64,000 nucleotides of DNA, from NCBI RefSeq assembly GCF_000205165.1, contig NZ_GL883879.1:51128-115127 (forward strand), written 5' to 3'. The stretch's first letter is position 1. Each line of letters opens with the position of its first letter. Under the pieces are notes generated by a model that was not told where the DNA came from, searched no databases, and worked only from the letters and a program-made list of their open reading frames with translations. The position numbers and the translations under genes are program-made. Shown piece after piece: positions 1 through 7,539 of the stretch. The stretch is from Paraprevotella xylaniphila YIT 11841 (GTDB lineage: Bacteria; Bacteroidota; Bacteroidia; Bacteroidales; Bacteroidaceae).

Positions 1-1
1 C

Positions 2-55
2 ATTCTAAGCAGATTGATTTTTCGTTCTCCGCAGTTTTTCGAAGAAGGTCGTTGA
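2..55 (+). CDS. Possible 3' end of an upstream gene (partial)
   Basis: From the window edge one forward frame reads 17 codons, ending in RSPQFFEEGR, and then TGA at 53-55. A strong forward terminator follows 35 bases later, which is what one expects after a real stop codon. No start is visible and the fragment is too short to assign. Another frame stays open longer but runs straight through the terminator hairpin, so it is less likely. This is a weak call resting on position alone. Confidence 0.3.
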   Translation: MLSRLIFRSPQFFEEGR

Positions 56-90
56 GGTTTGGGAAGTGGCTTGTATTCAGCTGTTTATAT

Positions 91-138
91 GACAAATGCC
101 GATGGAGTCTCCTCCATCGGCATTTGTCATCTTTTTTT
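91..138 (+). terminator. Rho-independent terminator
   Basis: A perfect 17-bp stem (91-107 with 112-128) closes on a TCTC tetraloop and is followed by seven T at 132-138. The T tract lies only on the forward-strand side, so it chiefly ends transcription entering from the left edge. The hairpin also lies downstream of the reverse-strand gene that stops at 161. Confidence 0.85.
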
Positions 139-160
139 GGGGGAATCGCAGCCCGTTACT

Positions 161-823
161 TTATTTTTTGATAACTTTCTTGCCGTCTACAATATAAATG
201 CCTTTCTGCAATCCGTCGAGGGCATGGGCTTTTTCCACATTGCCCTTCACGAGAATGCCTTGCAGAGTGTAGACGTTTGTCGTTTGCATTTGCTTTTCAG
301 ACAGGGCAGAATGAATGGAAGAACCAAAATCGTCCGTGCCGAATACGACGTGGATAGTTTGTCCGAGCAAGACCATTTCAATGTCGATTGTAGTGTAGAA
401 TTTGTCATCGGAAATTTTACCTACCATTTGTAGGGGCACATCGCCTAACATAGGACCGAGCCACATGCCTTCAATAGGTATGTCTCCGGCCTCGATTTGT
501 ATGGTCTGGTTCGTGGTGAATGTGTTATACAATCCAGAAGCTGTCAACGGGATTTCATTCACCTTGATTGTCCCTACATACATCATGTCTTCTCCTGCGC
601 TAAGACAGAAGTTGGGAAGTGTAATGTTCATGATGCCGTCTTTGGGGGTCTCTACCGTGATTTTAGTAGTTTGTTCAGGACTGGATTCACCGTTAATGGT
701 GACAACGAGTTTGTCTGTGTACTCTTTAGATGCCTTGCTTCCTGTTGAAGCAGCGTTCATGGCGTACCCTTGCGTGAGGCTTGCACAAAATAATAATAAG
801 GTAAATAACTTCTTCATATTCAT
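161..823 (-). CDS. Secreted calycin-like domain protein with sorting-like tail
   Basis: A 220-residue protein with a signal peptide (KKLFTLLLFCASLTQGYA). The body is a single beta-rich domain that resembles the calycin-like (lipocalin-type) family common in Bacteroides envelopes; the family call is from memory of its style and length. The C-terminus (GIYIVDGKKVIKK) looks like the end of a type IX sorting tail: a beta hairpin followed by a basic last strand. Two in-frame ATGs (823 and 817) are possible starts. It is the last gene of a three-gene reverse-strand operon, 14 bases after the beta-barrel gene. Ligand and role are unknown. Confidence 0.75.
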   Translation of the reverse strand: MNMKKLFTLLLFCASLTQGYAMNAASTGSKASKEYTDKLVVTINGESSPEQTTKITVETPKDGIMNITLPNFCLSAGEDMMYVGTIKVNEIPLTASGLYNTFTTNQTIQIEAGDIPIEGMWLGPMLGDVPLQMVGKISDDKFYTTIDIEMVLLGQTIHVVFGTDDFGSSIHSALSEKQMQTTNVYTLQGILVKGNVEKAHALDGLQKGIYIVDGKKVIKK

Positions 824-837
824 ATTTTTTTAAGTGA

Positions 838-1653
838 TCAATAATAATAAGCCATTCCGAAAGTGGCATAGAGTGGGAAGAGTGAGAACGTGACGGTTTC
901 AAAGTCGCTTTTGAACACATCGTTCATACCCCAGTCCAACAGTCCAAAGACGTTGAGATGCTTCTTTATACGGAAGTCGGCACAGAATTCCATCCCCCAA
1001 GAAAAATGGCGCATGTTGTCGCTGAAGTCGTAAGAAGCCGGATTGTCGGTACCGATGGTTATCTTTTGTCCCACGGGTGAGCCTTCGCGCAAATAGCCGT
1101 CGAAGACTTCGCCGTCGAAGTCACGATAAATCCAATAGCTGACGTAAGGGCCGAGATTGAATGTCCATCTGGCACCCACGCGGTAGGTGGCCGTTACGGG
1201 AATCGTGAATCCCGTCATGCGGGTCTCGGTAATGTCCGTCCCCGTGAAACGTCCTTCTACCACGTCTTCGCCCATCACGATGGCCATGTTGTAGTTTTTC
1301 ACTTCAGCCCCCGTGCGCATGCCTTGCATGAAAAAACGAAGTCCGGCGGAAAGTCCCCATCTCGTATTGAAGTACTTATATCCGTCTATTCCTAAACTGA
1401 AACCGCCCTTCGGAGCGAATTCGTTGATTTTACGGATTTCCTTGGGAAGAGGAAGAGGAGTCGTTCCGCCTAGCACGAATCCGGCCCTGACGACATAACC
1501 CATACCGTCGTGGTCGGATGTCGGTCCCCATTTCGCATAGTTGGCTTCCCGGTTCTCGCGGTTTTCCTTCATCAGTTCTTTGAGGTCTTGTGCCTGTAAC
1601 GTGCCCATGGCTGATGACAGGGCAAAGATTAGGATATATTTCAGATGTTTCAT
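838..1653 (-). CDS. Outer-membrane beta-barrel protein
   Basis: A 271-residue protein with a signal peptide ending near LQAQ. A charged, helical stretch (about residues 25-40) is followed by alternating strands rich in aromatic and glycine residues (VVRAGFVLGG, GLSAGLRFFMQGM, FNLGPYVSYWIY). It ends in aromatic residues (FGMAYYY), as outer-membrane barrels usually do, since the C-terminal aromatic is the assembly signal. This matches the Bacteroidetes family of small porin-like beta-barrel proteins of unknown ligand. It lies 20 bases downstream of the PCMD lipoprotein and 14 bases upstream of the calycin-like gene, so the three are probably co-transcribed and may form an envelope complex. Confidence 0.8.
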   Translation of the reverse strand: MKHLKYILIFALSSAMGTLQAQDLKELMKENRENREANYAKWGPTSDHDGMGYVVRAGFVLGGTTPLPLPKEIRKINEFAPKGGFSLGIDGYKYFNTRWGLSAGLRFFMQGMRTGAEVKNYNMAIVMGEDVVEGRFTGTDITETRMTGFTIPVTATYRVGARWTFNLGPYVSYWIYRDFDGEVFDGYLREGSPVGQKITIGTDNPASYDFSDNMRHFSWGMEFCADFRIKKHLNVFGLLDWGMNDVFKSDFETVTFSLFPLYATFGMAYYY

Positions 1654-1673
1654 GTTCTCTTCTTTATTATGGG

Positions 1674-2822
1674 TTATTCTTCACAAACCACTTTCACTTC
1701 ATCTACCAACAGCGTGCTTCCAACGGCGCCGCAGAAACTGGCTCCTTCGATGCTGGAAGTGAAGACGACAGCCAGGTTGTAGCCGTAAGCCTTTAGTAGT
1801 TTCTCGTTTACGTTGCCGCTATATTCAAAGGGGATGTCAAAGCGGGTCCATGTGTTGAAATCATGCACCGGATTTTGGATGCGTGCCAAAGCCACGATGT
1901 TAGGGTGGGTCAATACGTCATCGCCTTTCAGGGTGACAGGTTGCCCGTGCCCGTCCGTGTTCTTGTATAATACGGCATATAAGTCCGGTTCGTCAATGCG
2001 GTCTTCAATGATGGTGCCTTTTCTGTTCTGGAATTTTTCGCCTGGCTTGAATTTGTAATATCCTTCAAAGCGCAATGGTTTTTTGTTGAACGGCAGGCCG
2101 AAGCGCGTGGCGGCCATGGCATCTTTCAAGGCGTTGGCCACATCAAACGTCCCGATAAACAAGTTGCCTGCTGCGATGCGCATATTGACCATGACACCGA
2201 AAGGACCGGTGTCACACGTTTCGAGCTTGACGGATTGTCCGTTTATGGCATCCTTTGTCCACGGTATCGTAGGGAACTCGTCGGGTTTGGCTGACGAACG
2301 GCTGATGGCGTAACCCGGGTTGCCGGTAGCCCATTGGGGGACGTCGTTGCCGTGTGCCGATTTTTCGAACCACTCGTAATAACGTCCATTGGCTTCCATC
2401 TTAATGTTTTCAAAAGAAAGGTCGGTCTCTATGGGCTGTATGAGTGCAAACTTTACATGATAATCCCGGTGCCATTGCCGGTCTTCGGACATGACCCGGT
2501 AGCGTATGCCGCCGTGCGTGAAGTCTTGCACACTACCGTTTTCGGGTGTGATGGAGGCACCCGGAGTGAGCTTGAAGTTTATTTTCAACGCTTGCAACTG
2601 CGTGGAGTCTGTGAAGTCTTCGCGCAGATAAAACACGATGGACGTGTCGGACGACGCCACGTCCTTCACTGCGTCATTCGGGGTGAAGAACAAAGCCTCC
2701 TCGTCAGATGCGAGAACATAAGCCTCTTCTATATCACACTCAGAGTTGGCGGGTTCGTTTTGTATGCAAGAGCTTAACGAAAAAGCGGCAAAAAGAGAAA
2801 GTCCGCATAAGATTTTCTTCAT
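1674..2822 (-). CDS. PCMD-family lipoprotein
   Basis: A 382-residue lipoprotein: the signal peptide ends in LSSC, giving a lipid-anchored Cys near residue 19. A short beta-rich N-terminal domain (about 25-130) precedes a region containing YYEWFEKSAHGNDVPQWATGNPGYAI. This layout matches the putative carbohydrate metabolism domain (PCMD) lipoproteins of Bacteroidetes, whose C-terminal half is a jelly-roll (LLVDEVKVVCEE at the very end). It is the first gene of the operon and has a promoter box 31-38 bases upstream of its start. Glycan binding at the cell surface is the likely role, but no substrate can be inferred from the neighbours. Confidence 0.75.
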   Translation of the reverse strand: MKKILCGLSLFAAFSLSSCIQNEPANSECDIEEAYVLASDEEALFFTPNDAVKDVASSDTSIVFYLREDFTDSTQLQALKINFKLTPGASITPENGSVQDFTHGGIRYRVMSEDRQWHRDYHVKFALIQPIETDLSFENIKMEANGRYYEWFEKSAHGNDVPQWATGNPGYAISRSSAKPDEFPTIPWTKDAINGQSVKLETCDTGPFGVMVNMRIAAGNLFIGTFDVANALKDAMAATRFGLPFNKKPLRFEGYYKFKPGEKFQNRKGTIIEDRIDEPDLYAVLYKNTDGHGQPVTLKGDDVLTHPNIVALARIQNPVHDFNTWTRFDIPFEYSGNVNEKLLKAYGYNLAVVFTSSIEGASFCGAVGSTLLVDEVKVVCEE

Positions 2823-2852
2823 GAATATACAAGTCTTAGATTAAAACCAAGG

Positions 2853-2860
2853 CAAAGGTA
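2853..2860 (-). promoter_or_regulatory. Bacteroidetes -7 box for the PCMD operon
   Basis: On the reverse strand this reads TACCTTTG, a full match to TAnnTTTG. A TTTG lies 22 bases further upstream (2883-2886), slightly further than the usual 19-21 spacing. It sits 31 bases before the PCMD start codon. Confidence 0.6.
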
Positions 2861-2950
2861 ATGAAAAAGGTTGGTTAAATCGCAAAAAACGGTATAAAGA
2901 GTTATTTTACCATTATTTCCTTTCGTGCGTAGGCAGACGAATAGAAAAGA

Positions 2951-2976
2951 AAACACCGATGAAATCGGATGTTTTT
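2951..2976 (-). terminator. Weak hairpin at the end of the prolyl isomerase gene
   Basis: A short stem with a core of CCGAT pairing with ATCGG and one bulged base, GAA/TTC loop, flanked by T-rich sequence on both strands. It overlaps the stop codon of the isomerase frame, so it may act as a terminator for that gene. The stem is short, so confidence is low. Confidence 0.35.
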
Positions 2977-3715
2977 AATATAATCCTGGCAAATGCTGTC
3001 TTTTACCTGTTGTTCCGGCCTTCTTTGATTTTTGTTCTACCACGGCATGCAGGATTACGATGTCGGTTTGCGGGCGGTCGTGGGAGTCTGTCGCGGTGGA
3101 TTGGATGTTTTCTACCACATTGAGCCCTTCTATGACTTCGCCGAATACGGTGTATCCTCCGTCTAACCCGGGTGTGCCTCCGGTGGTGAGGTATTCTTGC
3201 TCCATTTTCCTGTTGGTTTCAAAATCACCGTACACACCGCCTTTCAGCGCGGTCCAGGCAAAGGCCAGTTCCCGGGGGCGGTATTTCTTTCCTCATACGA
3301 TGTAAAATTGCGACCCGTTGCTTAGGCGGTCCGGGTTGTTTGCGTCATTTTCGCGCGCCATGGCCACCGCTCCTCTTTTATGGTATTGGAAAGGCAGGTC
3401 TATTTCGGGAGCCAACATATATCCCGGCCCTCCTTCTCCCAATATCTTTCCGCCCGGAGCCTGTTTGGAATTCGGGTCGCCTGCTTGAATGACGAAGTCT
3501 TTCACGACGCGGTGGAAGAGCGTTCCGTCGTAGAATCCTTCTGAAACTAATTTGAGGAAATTATCCCGGTGGACCGGTGTTTCGTCGTTCAGCGCGATAC
3601 GAATGTTGCCCATTGCGGTTTCCAGTCGCACAATCGAACGTTTTTCGCGGATTTTCCCTTGGGTGTGAAATGCGGTTGTTCCTATTAGGAATACCAATAA
3701 CAAGAGTTTTTTCAT
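2975..3715 (-). pseudogene. Cyclophilin-type peptidyl-prolyl isomerase split by an in-frame TGA
   Basis: A secreted cyclophilin that would catalyse proline cis-trans isomerisation in the periplasm. Residues 1-20 are a signal peptide. The cyclophilin core follows: FHRVVKDFVIQAGDP, then GSQFYIV at residues 134-140. Codon 141 is TGA (3293-3295). Directly after it, in the same frame, the protein continues with GKKYRPRELAFAWTALKGG and the rest of the domain (TPGLDGGYTVFGEVIEGLNVV), ending at 2975, for a full length of 246 codons. No base is gained or lost, so this is one nonsense codon and not a frameshift. The promoter (3738-3745) and reading frame are otherwise intact, which suggests a recent mutation or a base-call error. 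Without read-through the product would lack the C-terminal part of the fold and is probably inactive. Confidence 0.85.
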
Positions 3716-3737
3716 AAGGTTTCAGTCTAACTGTGGG

Positions 3738-3745
3738 CAAAGATA
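3738..3745 (-). promoter_or_regulatory. Bacteroidetes -7 box for the prolyl isomerase gene
   Basis: Reads TATCTTTG on the reverse strand, a full TAnnTTTG match 23 bases upstream of the start codon at 3715. No clear -33 TTTG was found at the expected spacing. Confidence 0.55.
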
Positions 3746-3879
3746 GTAAAAACTATTTCTGCCGGGAAAAAAATCGCTCTTTTTCTTGCAGATGCCTCGC
3801 GTTCTTTCTTCATGGAGTTATTAACAGCATGTCGATAAATATTTTATTATAATAAGGTGTATGTGTCTATGAAAATTCG

Positions 3880-3887
3880 TACCTTTG
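3880..3887 (+). promoter_or_regulatory. Bacteroidetes -7 box for the division/cell-wall cluster
   Basis: Reads TACCTTTG, a full TAnnTTTG match 23 bases upstream of the rsmH ATG. The -33 region is not a good TTTG. No mraZ repressor gene lies between this box and rsmH, so the cluster appears to start directly at rsmH. Confidence 0.6.
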
Positions 3888-3910
3888 ACCTCGCGTAATG
3901 TAAAATATTG

Positions 3911-4819
3911 ATGGAAGAAGCAGTTTATCACGTCCCTGTCTTGTTGAAAGAATGTGTAGACGGTCTGGTGGTCAATCCTGCCGGGGTATATGCCGATGTC
4001 ACTTTCGGAGGAGGAGGGCACAGCCGGGCGATTGTGTCCCGACTGGATACGGCCGGGCATTTGTATAGTTTTGACCAAGACGAAGATGCCGAGGCGAATA
4101 TCGTTGCTGACGGACGTTTTACGTTTGTCCGGAGCAATTTCCGGTACCTGAAGAACTGGATGCGCTATTACGGCGTGGGAGAGTTGGACGGCCTGCTGGC
4201 TGATTTGGGCGTGTCGAGCCACCATTTCGATGATGCGGAACGGGGCTTCTCGTTTCGTTTCGACGGGAGGTTGGACATGCGGATGAACCAGCGGGCGCAG
4301 TTGACAGCGGCGGATGTGTTGAATGATTACGCGGAAGAGCGGTTGGCCGACATTTTCTACCTGTACGGCGAATTGAAGAATGCCCGTAAATTAGCCTCAT
4401 GGGTGGTGAAAGCCCGTATGCACAGGAGGATTGAGACGACGGAAGAGTTCATGGAGGTCGTAAAGCCTTTGTTTGAGCGTGACCGGGAGAAGAAAGAATT
4501 GGCTAAGGTGTTCCAGGCTTTGCGTATAGAAGTGAACCAGGAGATGGACGCCTTGAAGGAGATGTTGACGGCTGCGGTCGAATTGCTCCGCCCGGGAGGC
4601 CGCTTGGTGGTGTTGACCTATCATTCTTTGGAGGACCGGATGGTGAAGAATTTAGTCAAAACCGGAAATGTGGAGGGCAAGCGGATACAGGATTTCTATG
4701 GCAATGTGGATTGTCCGCTCAGGGCTGTCCATAATAAAGTGATAGTGCCGGGAGAAGAGGAGCAGCGTGCGAATCCCCGTAGCCGCAGTGCCAAGTTGAG
4801 AATCGCGGAAAAGAAATAA
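3911..4819 (+). CDS. rsmH: 16S rRNA (cytosine-1402-N4)-methyltransferase
   Basis: RsmH (MraW) uses SAM to methylate N4 of C1402 in the ribosomal P site. The 302-residue product is of normal length. The SAM-binding loop is visible as DVTFGGGGHSRAI, followed by the family blocks GLLADLGVSSHHFDDAERGFSFR and LDMRMN, and the C-terminal LVVLTYHSLEDRMVKN. The ATG at 3911 is preferred over the TTG at 3908 because the protein then starts MEEAVYHVPV as in homologues. It opens the division and cell-wall cluster and is followed after 3 bases by the FtsL-like gene. Confidence 0.97.
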   Translation: MEEAVYHVPVLLKECVDGLVVNPAGVYADVTFGGGGHSRAIVSRLDTAGHLYSFDQDEDAEANIVADGRFTFVRSNFRYLKNWMRYYGVGELDGLLADLGVSSHHFDDAERGFSFRFDGRLDMRMNQRAQLTAADVLNDYAEERLADIFYLYGELKNARKLASWVVKARMHRRIETTEEFMEVVKPLFERDREKKELAKVFQALRIEVNQEMDALKEMLTAAVELLRPGGRLVVLTYHSLEDRMVKNLVKTGNVEGKRIQDFYGNVDCPLRAVHNKVIVPGEEEQRANPRSRSAKLRIAEKK

Positions 4820-4822
4820 AGG

Positions 4823-5371
4823 ATGAAGGAAGAACTGGATTTGGAAGAAAAAACGGACGTGGAACTCGTCGGTGTGCCCACGGAGGAAGCTGCCGGAAGT
4901 CCCGGAGCAGAGGAGGCCGAGCCGGGCGGGGGGCTGTCCGAGGGGGATGGCGTGGTGCCGGGCGACGAGGAAAAGGCCGGGCCGGGTGAACTGTCTCCTA
5001 TCAAGGCTTTCACGGAGAGTGAGGGCGTGGACCAACGTCCTAACGTGTCTTTACGCGAGATATTGGGTGGGGATATCCTTACGGCCGGGTGGTTGCGTCG
5101 CCAGATGGGATTGATTTTACTCTGTACGTTTTTTGCCATCATTTATATCACGAACCGTTATTCCGCAGAGCAGGAGATGATTGAGATTGAAAAGTTGAAG
5201 ACGGAATTGACGGAGGTGAGATACCGTGCGCTGACCCGTTCTAGCGAGTTGACCGTAAAGACACGGCAAAGCCAGATAGAAAAAAGTTTGAGACAGACTC
5301 CGGACAGCGTGCTGCAAAGTCCGAAAGAACCTCCTTTTTTGATTAAATCCCAAAACGAGGAAGAAGAATGA
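4823..5371 (+). CDS. ftsL: FtsL-like divisome protein
   Basis: A 182-residue bitopic membrane protein in the ftsL position between rsmH and ftsI. One transmembrane helix (about residues 95-113, LILLCTFFAIIYI) is followed by a coiled coil (AEQEMIEIEKLKTELTEVRY), which is the FtsL layout. The cytoplasmic N-terminus of about 90 residues is unusually long and acidic, rich in Glu, Gly, Pro and Asp at residues 2-60. FtsL normally joins FtsB and FtsQ to activate the FtsW-FtsI synthase. Sequence identity to proteobacterial FtsL is not visible; the call rests on position and topology, which is usual for the Bacteroidetes family. Its stop overlaps the next start (ATGA), indicating translational coupling. 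Confidence 0.85.
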   Translation: MKEELDLEEKTDVELVGVPTEEAAGSPGAEEAEPGGGLSEGDGVVPGDEEKAGPGELSPIKAFTESEGVDQRPNVSLREILGGDILTAGWLRRQMGLILLCTFFAIIYITNRYSAEQEMIEIEKLKTELTEVRYRALTRSSELTVKTRQSQIEKSLRQTPDSVLQSPKEPPFLIKSQNEEEE

Positions 5372-7530
5372 ACTTCGACAATAAAAAGATAATGCCCCGT
5401 TTCTTCGTGGTCATCGTACTGATGAGCTTGGGCGGTTTGTATATATTGGGCAATGCGGCCTACCTGATGTTCGTGGAGAGCGAGTATTGGACGCAGGTGA
5501 GCCGTAAACTGGTAAAAGAGAATGTGCCCATTCCTGCCAAGCGTGGAAACATCCTTTCGGCAGACGGGCAGATTATGGCCAGCTCCTTGCCGGAATATAA
5601 GATCTATATGGATTATGTCGCGTCGGACAAGAATCCGGAGACGGCCAAGGAACTGCAGGCTTGGAGGGACAGCGTGTTGATGGCCGACTTGGATTCCATT
5701 TCCCGGGGGTTGAGTAAAATCTTTCCCGATAAAACCGCCGGATATTTCAAGAAACGGCTGAAAAAGGGAAAAAAGTTGAGACGGAGGAACTGGCAGATAT
5801 ACGGTCGGCGAATCTCTTATATCCAGTATAAGGAGTGCAAGAAACTGCCGTTGTTCCGTGAGTCTCCTTTCAAGGGCGGGTTCTATGCAGAGGAATTCAA
5901 TCAACGAAAGAAGCCTTACGGCTCATTGGCCACGCGTACGTTGGGGGCTTTGTATGCCAGTAAGGATTCGGCGCGTTACGGCCTGGAGCTTTCCTACGAC
6001 TCCATTTTGAGGGGCAAGGAAGGCGTGTCCCATCGTGCCAAGGTGCGTAACAAGTGGTTGAGTCTGGTGGATGCCCCTCCGGTGGATGGTAATGATATTG
6101 AAACGACCATCGATGTGTCCATGCAGGATGCGGCGGAAAAGGCGTTGTTGAAACAGTTGAAAAACATCAATGGCGACGTGGGCGTGGTAGTGCTGATGGA
6201 GGTGGCCACGGGAGATGTGAAGGCCATTGTGAACATGACGAAATGTGCGGATGGCGAGTATCGCGAGGTAAAGAACAACGCCGTGTCTGACTTAATGGAG
6301 CCCGGTTCTACTTTTAAGACCGCGTCCATCATGGTGGCACTGGAGGACGGAAAGATTTCGAAGAATGATTTCGTAGACACCGGTAACGGACAGTGGGAGA
6401 TGCACGGGCGGGTGATGAAGGATCACAACTGGCGGCGTGGCGGTTACGGAAGAATCAGTGTGCCTGAAGTGCTGATGTATTCTTCCAATATCGGGGTCAG
6501 CCGCTTGATAGACGACAACTATAAAGACCATCCGGAAAAATTCGTGGACGGGCTGTATCGTGAAGGAGTGGGCATTCCCCTGAATATACCTTTGATGGGA
6601 AGCGGAGAGCCGCGGGTGCGCCGCCCGAAGAAGGACGGCAGCAATTGGTCGAAGACGGCCTTGCCGTGGATGAGCATCGGGTATGAGACCCAGATACCGC
6701 CGATAGCCACATTGACTTTCTATAATGCCATAGCCAACGGTGGAAAGATGGTACGTCCGCGTTTTGTAAAAGCCGTCCGGAAGAATGGCGAAATCGTGCG
6801 CGAATTCCCGGTGGAAGTCATCAAAGAGCGGATATGCTCTCCGAAGACCCTGGACGACATTCAGGAAATACTGGAAATGGTAGTAAGTAAGGGACTGGGC
6901 AAGAAAGCCGGATGCAAGGATTTCAAGGTGTCGGGGAAAACCGGTACGGCACAAGTGGCCCAAGGCAAGGGCGGCTATCATGGAGGCCGGATGAAATATC
7001 TTATCAGTTTCTGCGGCTATTATCCTTCAGACCGGCCGAAATACAGTTGCATCGTCGCGATACAAAAGTCCGGCCTGCCTGCTTCGGGAGGGGGGCATTG
7101 CGGTCCGGTGTTCAGCGAGATTGCCCAAAGCGTCATGGCGAAAGGGGTATATCGCGATGTGTCGGAAGCATCAGATTCGGCTTCCGTCTTCGTCCCGGAT
7201 GTGTTGGACGGTGACTTGAATGCCACGCGGGCAGTACTGAAAGAACTGGATATTCCTTTTAAACAAGACTGGAGCACGGACAAAGGTGGAAAGAGCGTTT
7301 GGGGGAAAGCGGTGAACAGCGGGAATGCCGTGACGTTGCGCGGTGACAATACGCCGATGGAAATCGTACCGGACGTGAAAGGCATGGGGGCGAAAGACGC
7401 CGTGTATATGTTGGAGAGCCGGGGATTGAAAGTGAAATTGGAAGGCGTGGGGCGTGTGGTTTCGCAGAGCATCCCGCCGTACGTCAAATATAAGAAAGGG
7501 CAAACCATACAGATTAAATTAAAAAGATAA
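5368..7530 (+). CDS. ftsI: Class B penicillin-binding protein, septal transpeptidase with PASTA domains
   Basis: The cell-division transpeptidase that cross-links septal peptidoglycan. One N-terminal membrane helix (about residues 9-32) anchors it. A PBP-dimerisation domain follows (PAKRGNILSADGQIMASS). The transpeptidase motifs are all present: S314-T-F-K317, S372-S-N374 and K524-T-G526. The C-terminus carries a diverged PASTA-like stretch (FVPDVLDGDLNATRAVLKEL) and a clearer PASTA domain (VPDVKGMGAKDAVYMLESRG) that ends the protein. PASTA domains bind peptidoglycan or muropeptides in other bacteria. At 720 residues it is a normal size for the Bacteroidetes form. It overlaps ftsL by four bases and precedes murE by nine. 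Confidence 0.95.
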   Translation: MNFDNKKIMPRFFVVIVLMSLGGLYILGNAAYLMFVESEYWTQVSRKLVKENVPIPAKRGNILSADGQIMASSLPEYKIYMDYVASDKNPETAKELQAWRDSVLMADLDSISRGLSKIFPDKTAGYFKKRLKKGKKLRRRNWQIYGRRISYIQYKECKKLPLFRESPFKGGFYAEEFNQRKKPYGSLATRTLGALYASKDSARYGLELSYDSILRGKEGVSHRAKVRNKWLSLVDAPPVDGNDIETTIDVSMQDAAEKALLKQLKNINGDVGVVVLMEVATGDVKAIVNMTKCADGEYREVKNNAVSDLMEPGSTFKTASIMVALEDGKISKNDFVDTGNGQWEMHGRVMKDHNWRRGGYGRISVPEVLMYSSNIGVSRLIDDNYKDHPEKFVDGLYREGVGIPLNIPLMGSGEPRVRRPKKDGSNWSKTALPWMSIGYETQIPPIATLTFYNAIANGGKMVRPRFVKAVRKNGEIVREFPVEVIKERICSPKTLDDIQEILEMVVSKGLGKKAGCKDFKVSGKTGTAQVAQGKGGYHGGRMKYLISFCGYYPSDRPKYSCIVAIQKSGLPASGGGHCGPVFSEIAQSVMAKGVYRDVSEASDSASVFVPDVLDGDLNATRAVLKELDIPFKQDWSTDKGGKSVWGKAVNSGNAVTLRGDNTPMEIVPDVKGMGAKDAVYMLESRGLKVKLEGVGRVVSQSIPPYVKYKKGQTIQIKLKR

Positions 7531-7539
7531 GAGGGAAGC

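Noticed and set aside
3293..3295. Selenocysteine at the in-frame TGA of the prolyl isomerase
   Set aside because: Cyclophilins have no catalytic Cys at this place, no obvious selenocysteine-type hairpin follows the codon, and no selenium genes are in the window.
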